DNA from: JAATGA01 sp047605605
GTDB lineage: Bacteria > Pseudomonadota > Alphaproteobacteria > Rhodobacterales > Rhodobacteraceae
DNA length: 38,579 nt
NCBI GenBank assembly: GCA_047605605.1
Contig: JASGFG010000031.1
Coordinates: forward strand, 1 to 38,579
Reading direction: 5' to 3'
Shown here one piece after another: positions 6,702-15,669 of this stretch (positions are counted from its first letter, which is position 1; each line of letters starts with the position of its first letter). The translations under genes were made by a program, and so were the position numbers. The notes under the pieces are model-generated. The model had not been told where the DNA came from. It saw only the letters and a list, made by a program, of their open reading frames with translations, and searched no databases.

Positions 6702-9365
6702 TCAGGCGAAGTCGTAGCCGATCCGCCCGTCCTTCATCACCACATCGACCGTCCGGATAGCATCCTGCGCGACCATGCGGTTCAGCACCTCGCGCGAGAG
6801 GTCCGGCAGGATGGTGTTGGTGATGATGTTGTCGACCATCCGCCCGCCGGAATCGGGGTCGCGGCATTGATCGACGATATGGGCCAGCACCTCGTCGGAC
6901 ACGACCATTTTCGCGCCGTGGTTTTCCTTCATCCGCTTGACGATTGCATTCAGCTTCAGCCTGGTGATGCCCGACAGAACCTCGGTCGACAGCGGGAAAT
7001 AGGGGATGGTCACGATCCTGCCCAGCAGGGCGGGCGGGAAAACGCGGGTCAGGTGCGGGCGCAGGGCCTCGGACAGGGTATCGACCTCGGGGCGCGTCTC
7101 GCCCTTGTCGGCCATATCCATGATGACCTCGGTTCCCACGTTCGAGGTCAGCAGGATCAGCGTGTTCCTGAAGTTGATCGCGCGGCCGGAACCATCCTCC
7201 ATGATGCCCTTGTCGAACACCTGAAAGAACAGCTCGTGCACGTCGGGATGGGCCTTTTCCACCTCGTCCAGCAGGACGACGGAATAAGGCTTGCGGCGAA
7301 CGGCCTCGGTCAGGCGCCCGCCCTCGCCATAGCCGACATAGCCGGGGGGCGCGCCTTTCAGCAGGCTGACGGAGTGCGCCTCCTGGAACTCGGACATGTT
7401 GATGGTGATGATATTGCCCTCGCCGCCATAGACGGCCTCGGCCAGGGCGAGCGCGGTTTCGGTTTTGCCCACGCCCGAGGGGCCGCACAGCATGAAGACA
7501 CCGATGGGCTTGTTCGGGTTGGCGAGTTTCGCGCTGTTGGTCTCGATCCGTTTGGCGATCATTTCAAGGCCGTGGTCCTGCCCGATCACCCGGTCTTTCA
7601 GCCGGTCGGCAAGGGTCAGGATCGCCTGCAACTGGTCGCTGACCATCTTGCCCGCGGGAATGCCCGTCCAGTCGGAAATGACCGAGGCCACCGCCTGCGC
7701 ATCGACATGGGCATAGATCTTGCGTTTGTCGGCCTCGCGCGATTGCAGCTGTTTCACCGTCTCCATCGCCTGCGGGCGCAGGGTGTCGGCGGCCGGCCCG
7801 GCAGCGCCCGCCTCGGCAGGGTCCGGTGCATCGCCACCGCCCGCGATCTGCGACCACAGACCCAGAAGCTGATCGACCAGCGCCTTTTCCTCGGCAAATT
7901 CGGCCTCCAGGGCGGCCAGCACCTCAGCCTCTTTCGCCAGTTGCGCCTTGATCTCGTCCACCCGCGCGCCCGCATCCTCGCCCAGATCGGCCTGCCGGTC
8001 CTTGGCGGCCAGTTCGGTTTCAAGACCCGCAATCCGCGCCTTGGTGTCCTGAATGGCGGCCGGAACCGTGGACTGGCTGATCGCCACGCGGGCGCAGGCG
8101 GTATCCAGCAGCGACACCGCCTTGTCCGGCAATTGGCGCGCGGGCAAATAACGCGCCGACAGGTTCACCGCCGCGACCACCGCCTCATCGGAAATGCGCA
8201 CGGCGTGATGCGCCTCCATCGGGGCAAGGATACCGCGCAGCATGTAGCAGGCCCGGTCGATGCTGGGTTCGTCCACCATCACCGGCTGGAACCGGCGGGT
8301 CATGGCGGGGTCTTTCTCGAAATACTTGGCGTATTCCATCCATGTCGTGGCCCCGATGGTGCGCAGGGTGCCGCGCGCAAGGGCGGGCTTCAGCAGGTTC
8401 GCCGCATCGCCCGTGCCCGCCGCGCCGCCCGCGCCCATCAGGGTATGGATCTCGTCGATGAACAGGATGATCGGCTCGGGGCTGTTCTGCACCTCGTCGA
8501 TGACGGATCGCAGGCGCTGTTCAAACTCGCCCTTCATGCTGGCGCCCGCCTGCATCAGACCAAGGTCCAGCATGTAAAGCTTGGTCCCTTGCAGTTTCGG
8601 CGGCACCTCGTTCGCGGCAAGACGTTGGGCGAACCCTTCGACCACGGCGGTCTTGCCCACCCCGGCCTCGCCCGTCAGGATCGGGTTGTTCTGGCGGCGG
8701 CGCAGCAGGATGTCGATGATCTGGCGGATTTCGTCGTCGCGCCCGACGATCGGGTCCATCTTTCCCGACGACGCCTGTGCCGTCATGTCGACCGCGAACC
8801 GACCAAGCGCGGTCATCCCCGCCTGCCCCGGCGCGGCCGTCGTTGCGCCCGAGGACAAGCCCGACCCGTCCATCGGGCGCATGTCCTCTTCATCGCTGTC
8901 CTTCCAGGCGGCGCGGGCCTCGTTCACCAGCGTGTCGATGTTCAACTCGCCGAACACCTTGGACATCTGCACCAGATCGCGGCGCAGGTTCGGGGTCTTC
9001 AGCGCGGCTACCAGCAAGTGCCCCGTCCGGATCTGCGCCTCGGCGAACATCAGCGTGGCGTAATGCCAGCCGCGGTCCAGCAGATCGACCACCTGATCCG
9101 ACATCGACGGCATTTCCGTCGCATTCTTGCGCAAGCCCTCGATCACCGCGCCAAGGTCCTTCAGCGCCTTGCCGCGGTCCAGCCGGAAATGGTCCAGCGT
9201 TTTCGACACATCCGATTTCGGGTTGGACAGGATGTGGAACATCCAGTGCGACAGTTCGACATTGCGGTTCCCCTCGCCCCGCGCATGGCGCAGCGATTGC
9301 AGAAAGGCGTCATACCCCACCCGGTTCAGCTTTCCGGCGACGGTTTCAAGGCTGATGTCGGTCAT
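6702..9365 (-). CDS. clpV: T6SS sheath-disassembly ATPase ClpV (TssH)
   Basis: An 887-residue AAA+ unfoldase that pulls contracted TssB/TssC sheath apart so subunits can be reused. It has the N-terminal Clp repeat domain (1-150), a first ATPase domain with Walker A GEAGVGKT near 232 and Walker B LFIDEIH near 304, a middle coiled coil (about 440-505), and a second ATPase domain with GPSGVGKT near 628 and LLDEVEKAHPD. It is the last gene of the T6SS locus. The frame can be read from a TTG at 9371, but the ATG at 9365 (MTDISLET) has an AGGGG ribosome-binding site and is preferred. TagJ, which helps ClpV find some sheaths, is not encoded here. Confidence 0.95.
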   Translation of the reverse strand: MTDISLETVAGKLNRVGYDAFLQSLRHARGEGNRNVELSHWMFHILSNPKSDVSKTLDHFRLDRGKALKDLGAVIEGLRKNATEMPSMSDQVVDLLDRGWHYATLMFAEAQIRTGHLLVAALKTPNLRRDLVQMSKVFGELNIDTLVNEARAAWKDSDEEDMRPMDGSGLSSGATTAAPGQAGMTALGRFAVDMTAQASSGKMDPIVGRDDEIRQIIDILLRRRQNNPILTGEAGVGKTAVVEGFAQRLAANEVPPKLQGTKLYMLDLGLMQAGASMKGEFEQRLRSVIDEVQNSPEPIILFIDEIHTLMGAGGAAGTGDAANLLKPALARGTLRTIGATTWMEYAKYFEKDPAMTRRFQPVMVDEPSIDRACYMLRGILAPMEAHHAVRISDEAVVAAVNLSARYLPARQLPDKAVSLLDTACARVAISQSTVPAAIQDTKARIAGLETELAAKDRQADLGEDAGARVDEIKAQLAKEAEVLAALEAEFAEEKALVDQLLGLWSQIAGGGDAPDPAEAGAAGPAADTLRPQAMETVKQLQSREADKRKIYAHVDAQAVASVISDWTGIPAGKMVSDQLQAILTLADRLKDRVIGQDHGLEMIAKRIETNSAKLANPNKPIGVFMLCGPSGVGKTETALALAEAVYGGEGNIITINMSEFQEAHSVSLLKGAPPGYVGYGEGGRLTEAVRRKPYSVVLLDEVEKAHPDVHELFFQVFDKGIMEDGSGRAINFRNTLILLTSNVGTEVIMDMADKGETRPEVDTLSEALRPHLTRVFPPALLGRIVTIPYFPLSTEVLSGITRLKLNAIVKRMKENHGAKMVVSDEVLAHIVDQCRDPDSGGRMVDNIITNTILPDLSREVLNRMVAQDAIRTVDVVMKDGRIGYDFA

Positions 9366-9389
9366 TCTCAAATCCCCTGTCTGAAAAGT

Positions 9390-10391
9390 TCAAACGCCAT
9401 GCGTGGCGGAAAACACCGCGTCACTCCGATAATCGCCGGGGTTGCCGGCAGGCGGCGCGACCCACCCCGTCCAGCCCAGCGCCCCGCTTTTGCCCAGCGA
9501 CATGCCCCGCACCTGCGCGGCAGGCAGCGAGGGGGCGACCTCCACCTCCACCTCGTGCCCAAGATAGCGGAAGATCAGGTCCGACAGCCGCGCGAAATTC
9601 GCCCCCCCCGGCAGAAAGCTTTCATATTCCGTCAGGCTTTCGGTGCGGACCGTGACGCGGATCTTTTCATTCACGCTCTGCACCCGCGACCCCAGCCGCA
9701 TGTCGCGGCCAAGGGTGGATCCGGCCTGCCCGATGCGGGTCAGGTCCGACGGCTCGAACATCAGCCAGACCGGCACATGTTCCTCGACCCCGATGGCGAC
9801 GCCGCACAGCTGCTCCAGCATCTGGCGCAGACGCACGGGGCTTTTGACGCGCGACATGGCCAGCCCGGCAAGCGGCAGCAGGGCCACATCCGCCACCTTG
9901 CCCCGCCCTTGCGCCGCGGGCGAGGCAAGGCCCAGGAACGCGCCCAGATAGATCTGGAACCGATCCTCGGGGTGGTCGAACTGCGCGATCCGCCGGGCAT
10001 CCGACCAGGCGCGGAAGAACAGCTGCTGGAACCGGCTGGTGAACAGGTCGGCAAAGCGGACAAAGGCCTCATCCCGTTTAAGGAACCACTGGTGAACCTC
10101 GGCCGTGACGTTCAGCGGCAGGGCCCCCTGCGGGCCGAAATAGCCCAGAAAGTTCGACCGCAGGCGCGGGGCACGGGGGCGGCTCTCCTCCGCCTCGGCG
10201 AAACTGGTGACGTTGACCTCGGGAAAGTTCAGGAACGGCTCCTGCCCCAGACGCAGCACCTCTTGCGCAAGGGTCTGGTTCTTGCCGATGCGGGGGCGGT
10301 CGGGATGCCTGCGCTCGAAATCGCGCAGCAGCGCCAGAAAGCCGAAGGCGCGCGGGTTGTCGCGCAGGGCATTCCGGCGCGGCCCGGTCAT
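9390..10391 (-). CDS. tssG: T6SS baseplate protein TssG
   Basis: A 333-residue wedge component of the T6SS baseplate that forms, with TssF (two copies) and TssE, the structure docking on VgrG. Family features are the N-terminal FGFLALLRDFERRHP, the RPRIGK segment, and NFLGYFGPQGALPLNVTA, followed by the DRFQIYLGAFLGLAS region. Its start overlaps the tssF stop by 4 bp, so translation is coupled and the pair is made in fixed ratio. It is followed by clpV after about 24 bases. Confidence 0.93.
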   Translation of the reverse strand: MTGPRRNALRDNPRAFGFLALLRDFERRHPDRPRIGKNQTLAQEVLRLGQEPFLNFPEVNVTSFAEAEESRPRAPRLRSNFLGYFGPQGALPLNVTAEVHQWFLKRDEAFVRFADLFTSRFQQLFFRAWSDARRIAQFDHPEDRFQIYLGAFLGLASPAAQGRGKVADVALLPLAGLAMSRVKSPVRLRQMLEQLCGVAIGVEEHVPVWLMFEPSDLTRIGQAGSTLGRDMRLGSRVQSVNEKIRVTVRTESLTEYESFLPGGANFARLSDLIFRYLGHEVEVEVAPSLPAAQVRGMSLGKSGALGWTGWVAPPAGNPGDYRSDAVFSATHGV

Positions 10392-12322
10392 AGCAGCGGC
10401 CCCTGCCCGGTGCGCGGCGGCCAGGTCTTGACCAGCCCGCGCTGTTCGGACCGCACCACCAGCTGGGTAAAGCTGTTCACGCTGGCATATTCGGCCAGAA
10501 AGCGGTCCAGCACCGCGCCCGGCAGGAAGATGCCGCTGCCCTCGAAGGCGCGTTCGTCGAAGGTCACGGTGATCTCGGTCCCCCGCGCCGCGTGATAGCC
10601 GCCCGCGCGGCGGATGGTGCGGGTGACGGGGCGACTGGTCACGGATTTCAGCCCCTGCAACTGTCGTTCCGTCACCATGCTGGACACATCGGTGAAAAGC
10701 GTCAGAACCTCGCGCAGACCGGCGGCGCTGTCCCGGCTGCCGCGGGCGTCGAGGCCCAGGGCCGACAGCGACAGATAGCTGATCAGCCGCCAGTAGACGG
10801 GGCCGCTGCGGCTGCGATGGGGGGCGTTCCTTTCCATCTCGGGCACGCTTTCGCGCGGCGGCGTCGGCCCGGCGATACAGCGCAGCGCCAGCGAAGTATC
10901 GTCGTTCATGCGGAAATCTGCCCCGCCCTGCGCGATCGGCAGGTATTGCGGCAGATGCCGGTTGGAACAGAGCAGCCTGATCTGCAACCGCCTTACCCGC
11001 TCGGCGCTGTCGATATCGCCCGGCTCATAGACGGAAACGAAGGTCTCGGTCCCGGTATAGCCCTGCGCCTGACCCGCCCGCTTTTCACGGGCGGTCATCC
11101 GCCGCGGGCGTTGCGATGCGGTGAAATACAGCGCCTGCCGGGGGTTCAGCACCTCGGCCGGCATTCCGTAAAGCGGATGCACCGGCGTCTTTGTCGTGAT
11201 GTCGGCGTAATAGGCAAAGACCTCGCGGATGCGATGCACCTCGTAATGCGAGGCAGGGCTGGAATCGGCAGAAACCAGGTATTCATGCCGCAGCCCGTCC
11301 AGTTTGACCTGGCTGCAATTCTCCTCGAACAGGTTGATCGCCGGGGCGGCGAACAGGCGGAAATGGTCCGGGCCGATGCGCGCAGGCAGATTGGGCCGCA
11401 CGGCCTCCAGCTCGATCATCAGGTCGAACGCGGCCGAGGGCACGCGGGCCAGGATTTCCCGCAGGCCGCGGATGCGGAAGCCCATGAATTTCTGCGGAAA
11501 CAGAAAGAATTCCCGCAGCAGGGTAAAGCCGCGAAAGACCTGCGCATCCTCGGGGAAAAGCGCCTCGTCCCGGTCAAAGCCGATCTGCTCCAGACAGTCG
11601 GGCGGCAGCCGCAGAAAGACCGGATCGCCGCGTTCGTCCAGATGGCGCAGGGTCACGCGCGTCGCATCGCGGAACAGGTGTTCGTAGATGGCGATGCAAT
11701 CCGCCGGATCGCCGGTCAGCCACACCGGCAGATCGTCGGCCCGTATGGTGTTGACGGGCTTTCCCGGTCTGGCCCGGTCATTTGCGGCCGGGCGCAGAAA
11801 GGACAGAAGCAGCCCGCCCGCATTCCCCGCCGCCACATCCAGCCCCATCGACTGGAATGTCGTCGCACCGCTGACGAACCGCGCCGCCGTCAGGCGCAGC
11901 GGCCACAGCACCAGGGGCGAAGACAGCCGGAACCGGCAGGAAATCCGTTGTTCGCGGTCGACATAGCGCGCGTCCAGATAAGACCCCGCAGGAAAGGACT
12001 TGCCCTTTTCCAGAGCGTCATCGGCAAAGTCCGGCTCTGCCTGCACCATGATCGCGCTTGGCGTGGGCGCGGTGAAATTCGGCAAAAGCTGGCCCAGAAG
12101 TTCGGCCGTGAAGGTCTCGAACTCGCTGTCGAGCTTCAGCTGCACGCGCGCGGCCATGAAGGCCGCCCCTTCCAGCAGCCCCCCGACCGCCGGGTCCAGA
12201 TTGTCCTGCGTCAGCCCGCCCAGACGTTCGGCGATGCCGGGATAATCCTCGGCAAACTCGCGCGCGCCTTCATACAGAAGTTGCAGCTCGCGGTTGTAGG
12301 CTTCCAGAAAGGCGCGGTTCAT
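10388..12322 (-). CDS. tssF: T6SS baseplate protein TssF
   Basis: A 644-residue baseplate wedge protein (related in role to phage T4 gp6). The N-terminus NRAFLEAYNRELQLLYEGAR and the AEDYPGIAERLGG segment are characteristic, as are LEGAAFMAARVQLKLDSEF and the mid-protein FALYPQ-like LREFFLFPQKFMGFRIRGL. It acts in the cytoplasm at the inner-membrane complex. Four-base overlaps with tssE before it and tssG after it make tssEFG one translationally coupled block. Confidence 0.94.
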   Translation of the reverse strand: MNRAFLEAYNRELQLLYEGAREFAEDYPGIAERLGGLTQDNLDPAVGGLLEGAAFMAARVQLKLDSEFETFTAELLGQLLPNFTAPTPSAIMVQAEPDFADDALEKGKSFPAGSYLDARYVDREQRISCRFRLSSPLVLWPLRLTAARFVSGATTFQSMGLDVAAGNAGGLLLSFLRPAANDRARPGKPVNTIRADDLPVWLTGDPADCIAIYEHLFRDATRVTLRHLDERGDPVFLRLPPDCLEQIGFDRDEALFPEDAQVFRGFTLLREFFLFPQKFMGFRIRGLREILARVPSAAFDLMIELEAVRPNLPARIGPDHFRLFAAPAINLFEENCSQVKLDGLRHEYLVSADSSPASHYEVHRIREVFAYYADITTKTPVHPLYGMPAEVLNPRQALYFTASQRPRRMTAREKRAGQAQGYTGTETFVSVYEPGDIDSAERVRRLQIRLLCSNRHLPQYLPIAQGGADFRMNDDTSLALRCIAGPTPPRESVPEMERNAPHRSRSGPVYWRLISYLSLSALGLDARGSRDSAAGLREVLTLFTDVSSMVTERQLQGLKSVTSRPVTRTIRRAGGYHAARGTEITVTFDERAFEGSGIFLPGAVLDRFLAEYASVNSFTQLVVRSEQRGLVKTWPPRTGQGPLL

Positions 12323-12870
12323 CCCCGCACCTTCAGGTTGGACAGGGCGACCTTGCCTGCGCCCATGTCGATCTCGGCCACGAATTCCAGCGGCACATCC
12401 ACGGGGCGGGCCGTCATCTCGGCCTGGATGTCAAAGGAAATCCGCTGGTTTTCATCGGTCTCGGCGCTGCGCAGGGTGATGTTCAGCGTCTCGGCGATCA
12501 GGCGCGGCTCATGCGCCAAAAGCGCATCGCGCAGGTCGCGCGCCACGCGGGCACTGCGGAAATCATCGGCCGTAAGGCGGGTTATGTCCTGCATCCCATA
12601 GTTCAGCACCGATTTCCTGACCCAGTCCAGCCCGTCGAGCGGCTGTGCCGCCTGAAGGTGGATCGTCGTCATCAGGTTGGCCAGATCCTGTGCCAGATGA
12701 TCGCGCAGCGTCGCCTGCCCCGCCCCTTCGCGCCGCTCGATGCTGCGCGCCGACAGGATGCGCCCGTCCTCGGTCAGTTCGGTTTCGGCAACCTTTGCAT
12801 CGCGTTCGCGCGCAGCCTGCCGGAACACGTTCATCAGCGATACCTGGAAAAGCCCGTCACGTTCTGCCAT
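12319..12870 (-). CDS. tssE: T6SS baseplate protein TssE (gp25-like)
   Basis: A 183-residue homologue of phage T4 gp25, linking baseplate to the first ring of the sheath. The gp25 EPR motif is present at residues 121-123 (AHEPRLI). The N-terminus (MAERDGLFQVSLMNVFRQA) is typical of TssE, where a short arm is followed by the folded domain from about residue 55. It overlaps tssF by 4 bp and is separated from hcp by an 87-base spacer that holds a strong hairpin. Confidence 0.9.
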   Translation of the reverse strand: MAERDGLFQVSLMNVFRQAARERDAKVAETELTEDGRILSARSIERREGAGQATLRDHLAQDLANLMTTIHLQAAQPLDGLDWVRKSVLNYGMQDITRLTADDFRSARVARDLRDALLAHEPRLIAETLNITLRSAETDENQRISFDIQAEMTARPVDVPLEFVAEIDMGAGKVALSNLKVRG

Positions 12871-12894
12871 TGCCGGACCGCCCCCGGCCGCAAG

Positions 12895-12941
12895 GCGCGG
12901 CCCGCAGACGGGGTGCGGGCGACACGCGGCGCGGGCCGCGC
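12895..12941 (-). other. Intercistronic hairpin downstream of hcp
   Basis: A perfect 11-bp inverted repeat, GCGCGGCCCGC (12895-12905) with GCGGGCCGCGC (12931-12941), lies in the spacer between hcp and tssE. A smaller stem CCCGCA/TGCGGG (12901-12906, 12914-12919) competes with it. There is no T run, so mRNA 3' protection or partial termination after hcp is more likely than full termination. Confidence 0.6.
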
Positions 12942-12957
12942 ATCGCCCGGACCGTCA

Positions 12958-13458
12958 TCACACGCCGACGCCCTTGGCGGCGTTGTATTTCTTCGGAATG
13001 GCGCCGCCCTGGCTGCCGTCGGAATTCTGCGGCCAGTAGGTCATCTCCATCTCCTCGAAGTCCAGCGCGAAGGATTCGCCGATCAGCACACCGGAGCCGC
13101 CGCCCGAACCCGGCGAATACGAGGTGACGAAGACCTTCTTCATATCCAGCTTGAAATACAGGATCTTCTTGTCGCCCGCGGCGCGGTGAACGAAAAGCTG
13201 CGCGTTTTCAAGGTGTTTGCCCGTCGCGCAGTGCCAGAACAGCTGCGGCGAGGATTTGTCGATGGTCTTGGTCATCGCAAGCGAATGCACATGCGCCTTG
13301 CCCGCACCGCCGCCCGCCGTGTTCGACGAACTGAAGGTCGCCTGGTTGGACACCCCCCAGCTGAACGACTGGATGTCGATGTGGTTGGCATATCCCTCCA
13401 ATTGGGATTCACCATCAAGGCCGTTGCTGATCTTCAATACAATGTCGGTCTGCGACAC
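12958..13458 (-). CDS. hcp: T6SS tube protein Hcp (TssD)
   Basis: A 166-residue protein that forms hexameric rings stacking into the inner T6SS tube; it is also exported in bulk. Family features are DGESQLEGYANHIDIQSFSWGV at the N-terminus (read as two short motifs, GESQ and IQSFSWG), the KTIDKSSPQLFWHCATGKH segment, and the MEMTYWPQN C-terminal strand. The ribosome-binding site AGAGGAG is the strongest in the cluster. It is flanked by hairpins on both sides (13491-13512 and 12895-12941), which fits the need for far more Hcp than of its neighbours. Confidence 0.96.
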   Translation of the reverse strand: MSQTDIVLKISNGLDGESQLEGYANHIDIQSFSWGVSNQATFSSSNTAGGGAGKAHVHSLAMTKTIDKSSPQLFWHCATGKHLENAQLFVHRAAGDKKILYFKLDMKKVFVTSYSPGSGGGSGVLIGESFALDFEEMEMTYWPQNSDGSQGGAIPKKYNAAKGVGV

Positions 13459-13490
13459 GATACGTCTCCTCTGAAAGAGCTTTCACGACC

Positions 13491-13512
13491 GGCGCGCCAA
13501 AAGGGCCGCGCC
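13491..13512 (-). other. Hairpin in the hcp 5' leader
   Basis: GGCGCG (13491-13496) pairs with CGCGCC (13507-13512), and two further C-G pairs close a small loop past one bulged base. It lies in the 61-base gap between tssC and hcp, upstream of the ribosome-binding site, so it could protect or create the 5' end of a processed hcp mRNA. Confidence 0.5.
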
Positions 13513-13519
13513 CGCCTTT

Positions 13520-15007
13520 CTATTTGCCGGACGGCAGCTTGGAGACCAGGCTCATCCCGATATCCATGCCTTCCAGTTGATAATGCGGCCGAAGGTAGAA
13601 CTTGCCCATGTAGTAACCGGGGTTCTCCTCGTCCGCGATCACCTCGACCTTTGCCGCGGCCAGCGGCAGAAGGGCCTTTTCCCGTTCGGTCGCCGTGGAG
13701 GGCGCGCCATGGACATATTTCATGATCCAGCTTTGCAGCTCGCGCTCCAGCTGGTCCCGCTCGCGCGAGGACCCTACCATGTCCCGGACCATGCACTTCA
13801 GGTAGTGGCTGAAGCGCGACACCGCGAAAATATAGGGGATACGGGACGACAGGTTGTCCGAAGCCGTGGCTTCCTCGTTCTGATACTTCTTCGGACGGTA
13901 CAGCGACTGCGCCCCGATAAAGGCGGCGCGGTCGGTGTTCTTGCGGTGGACGAGGCTGATCAGGCCCGACTTGGACAATTCGCCCTCGCGCCGGTCGCTG
14001 ATAGCGAATTCGGTCGGGCATTTCATGTCGGTCGATCCGTCGCCCAGATCGAAATTGTGGACCGGCAGGCCCGCGACCTCGCCCCCGGACTGGACACCGC
14101 GGATCTGCACCGTCCAGCCGTATTCCTTGTGCGCGCGGTTGATGTTCACCGCCATCGCATGGGCCGCGTTCATCCAGGCGTATTGCTTGCCTTCATGCCC
14201 GTCGGTCACTTCCTCGAAGTTGAACTCGTCCACCGGCTCGCCGTTCTGGCCATAGGGGGAACGTGCCAGCGCCCGCGGCAGCGTCATCGCCAGATAGCGC
14301 GAATTCTCGCTGTCGCGCAGCGAATGCCAGCCGGCATAATCGGGCGTGTCAAAGACCGTGGACAGGTCGCGCGGGTTGCCCAGTTCGTTCCAGGAATCCA
14401 GCCCCAGCAGTTGCGGCGCGGCCGCCGTGATGAAGGGCGCATGGGCCGCGGCCGCGATCTTGCCCAGATCGCGCAGCAGCCGCACGTCGGACGAGGAATG
14501 GTCGAAATAGAAATCGCCCACGATGGCGCCGAAGGGCTGACCGCCCAGCTGGCCGAATTCCGCCTCGTAGATCTTCTTGAACAGCGGCGACTGGTCCCAT
14601 TTCGCGCCGGGATACATCCGAAGCTCGCGGTCGAGTTCCGATTTGGAAATGTTCATGACCTGAAGCTTCAGCGTCGCGTCGGTTTCCGAGTTGTTGACCG
14701 TATAGGCCAGCCCCCGCCACGAACTTTCCAGCTTCTGATATTCGGGGTGATGGATGATCTGGTTGATCTGCGCGGTCAGCTTTTCGTCGATCTTGGCCAG
14801 CATGGCGTCGATCGTGTCCAGCACATCCTCGGAGATCAGGCTGTCGTCGGCCAAAGCCTCGCGCACCAGTGTGCCGACGGCATTTTCGACCTCCTTGGCC
14901 GCCACATCGCTGCGCGGCTTGAAGTTCTGTTTCAGGATTGCGGAAAACTCGTCAAGTTCGCCCAATGCGCCGGATGCACCGGCATCTTTCTCAAATTCGG
15001 TTGCCAT
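13520..15007 (-). CDS. tssC: T6SS sheath large subunit TssC
   Basis: The 495-residue large subunit of the contractile sheath (VipB). Recognisable parts are the HHPEYQKLESSWRGLAY segment, the DQSPLFKKIYEAEFGQLGG region, the GEPVDEFNFEEV stretch, and the C-terminal GKFYLRPHYQLEGM. It assembles with TssB around the Hcp tube and contracts to drive the spike outwards. It follows tssB after 53 bases. A single TssC is present (no TssC1/TssC2 pair). Confidence 0.96.
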   Translation of the reverse strand: MATEFEKDAGASGALGELDEFSAILKQNFKPRSDVAAKEVENAVGTLVREALADDSLISEDVLDTIDAMLAKIDEKLTAQINQIIHHPEYQKLESSWRGLAYTVNNSETDATLKLQVMNISKSELDRELRMYPGAKWDQSPLFKKIYEAEFGQLGGQPFGAIVGDFYFDHSSSDVRLLRDLGKIAAAAHAPFITAAAPQLLGLDSWNELGNPRDLSTVFDTPDYAGWHSLRDSENSRYLAMTLPRALARSPYGQNGEPVDEFNFEEVTDGHEGKQYAWMNAAHAMAVNINRAHKEYGWTVQIRGVQSGGEVAGLPVHNFDLGDGSTDMKCPTEFAISDRREGELSKSGLISLVHRKNTDRAAFIGAQSLYRPKKYQNEEATASDNLSSRIPYIFAVSRFSHYLKCMVRDMVGSSRERDQLERELQSWIMKYVHGAPSTATEREKALLPLAAAKVEVIADEENPGYYMGKFYLRPHYQLEGMDIGMSLVSKLPSGK

Positions 15008-15060
15008 CTTGGTTCCTGGCCCTGTTCATCGCCGCGGCCCTGAACCGGGCCGCAGGCCGG

Positions 15061-15588
15061 TCACTCTTGGGGTTTTCCGTCCGACGTCTCGGCGCGGCGT
15101 TCGTTCAGCGCGGCCATCAGCTTGGGGTCCGAGAGAAGCGACTTCAGCTGCTCCTGCGCGGCGGATTTGCCGTTCATGTAGCGTTGAAGGTTCGCCAGCT
15201 GCTGCCGCGCCTCCAGCAGGGTGGCCAGCGCCGGCACCTGGCGCGCGATCTCGCCGGGGCTGAGGTCGGCCATCTTCTTGAAATTCAGGCTCACGCTCAG
15301 CTTGCCGCCTGCCTCGGGGTCCAGCGTGTTGTCCACGTTGATCGCAAGGCCGGGCGCGACGCTTTCCATGTAATCGTCCAGCGTGTCCTGGCTGATCTGC
15401 GTGAACTCCCGCTCGGCCACGGGGGGCTTTTCCACCTTGGATGCATTGCCCGACAGGTCGGACATGATGCCCATCACGAAAGGCAGTTCCACCTGCTTTT
15501 CCGCATTGATGGGGTCGGCATAGGAAATCTGCACGCGCGGGGGACGATTGCGCTTTATAAAGCCGGTGGCTGAATCCGAACTTGCCAT
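15061..15588 (-). CDS. tssB: T6SS sheath small subunit TssB
   Basis: The 175-residue small sheath subunit (VipA). The N-terminal FIKRNRPPRVQISYAD and the PFVMGIMSDLSG motif are diagnostic, and the C-terminal helix carries the site usually engaged by ClpV. The start at 15588 (MASSDSAT) has GGAG at good spacing and is preferred over 15627. A possible promoter and a weak terminator-like hairpin lie between this gene and tssA, so tssB may head its own transcript. Confidence 0.94.
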   Translation of the reverse strand: MASSDSATGFIKRNRPPRVQISYADPINAEKQVELPFVMGIMSDLSGNASKVEKPPVAEREFTQISQDTLDDYMESVAPGLAINVDNTLDPEAGGKLSVSLNFKKMADLSPGEIARQVPALATLLEARQQLANLQRYMNGKSAAQEQLKSLLSDPKLMAALNERRAETSDGKPQE

Positions 15589-15615
15589 AACAATACTCCT
15601 ATCGAAACTGGAAGA

Positions 15616-15644
15616 ATGAAGCCGCAAGCGCGATCACAAGTCAA
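15616..15644 (-). promoter_or_regulatory. Possible internal promoter before tssB
   Basis: On the minus strand TTGACT (15639-15644) is followed, after 17 bp, by CTTCAT (15616-15621). The surrounding 80-base gap is clearly more AT-rich than the rest of the locus. The -10 match is weak. Confidence 0.35.
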
Positions 15645-15663
15645 CAAAATTGCGGGAGCCGCA
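15645..15663 (-). terminator. Weak terminator-like hairpin after tssA
   Basis: On the minus strand TGCGG-CTC-CCGCA (15651-15663) is followed by ATTTTGTT, directly after the tssA stop. The 5-bp stem is short, so read-through is likely. Confidence 0.4.
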
Positions 15664-15669
15664 GGCCCC

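Noticed and set aside
6867..10595. Very long open frame (1242 codons) on the plus strand
   Set aside because: It lies wholly antisense to clpV, tssG and part of tssF. High GC and strong codon bias leave antisense frames open; the translation has no family features and is rich in His, Arg, Gln and Gly as expected for a shadow.
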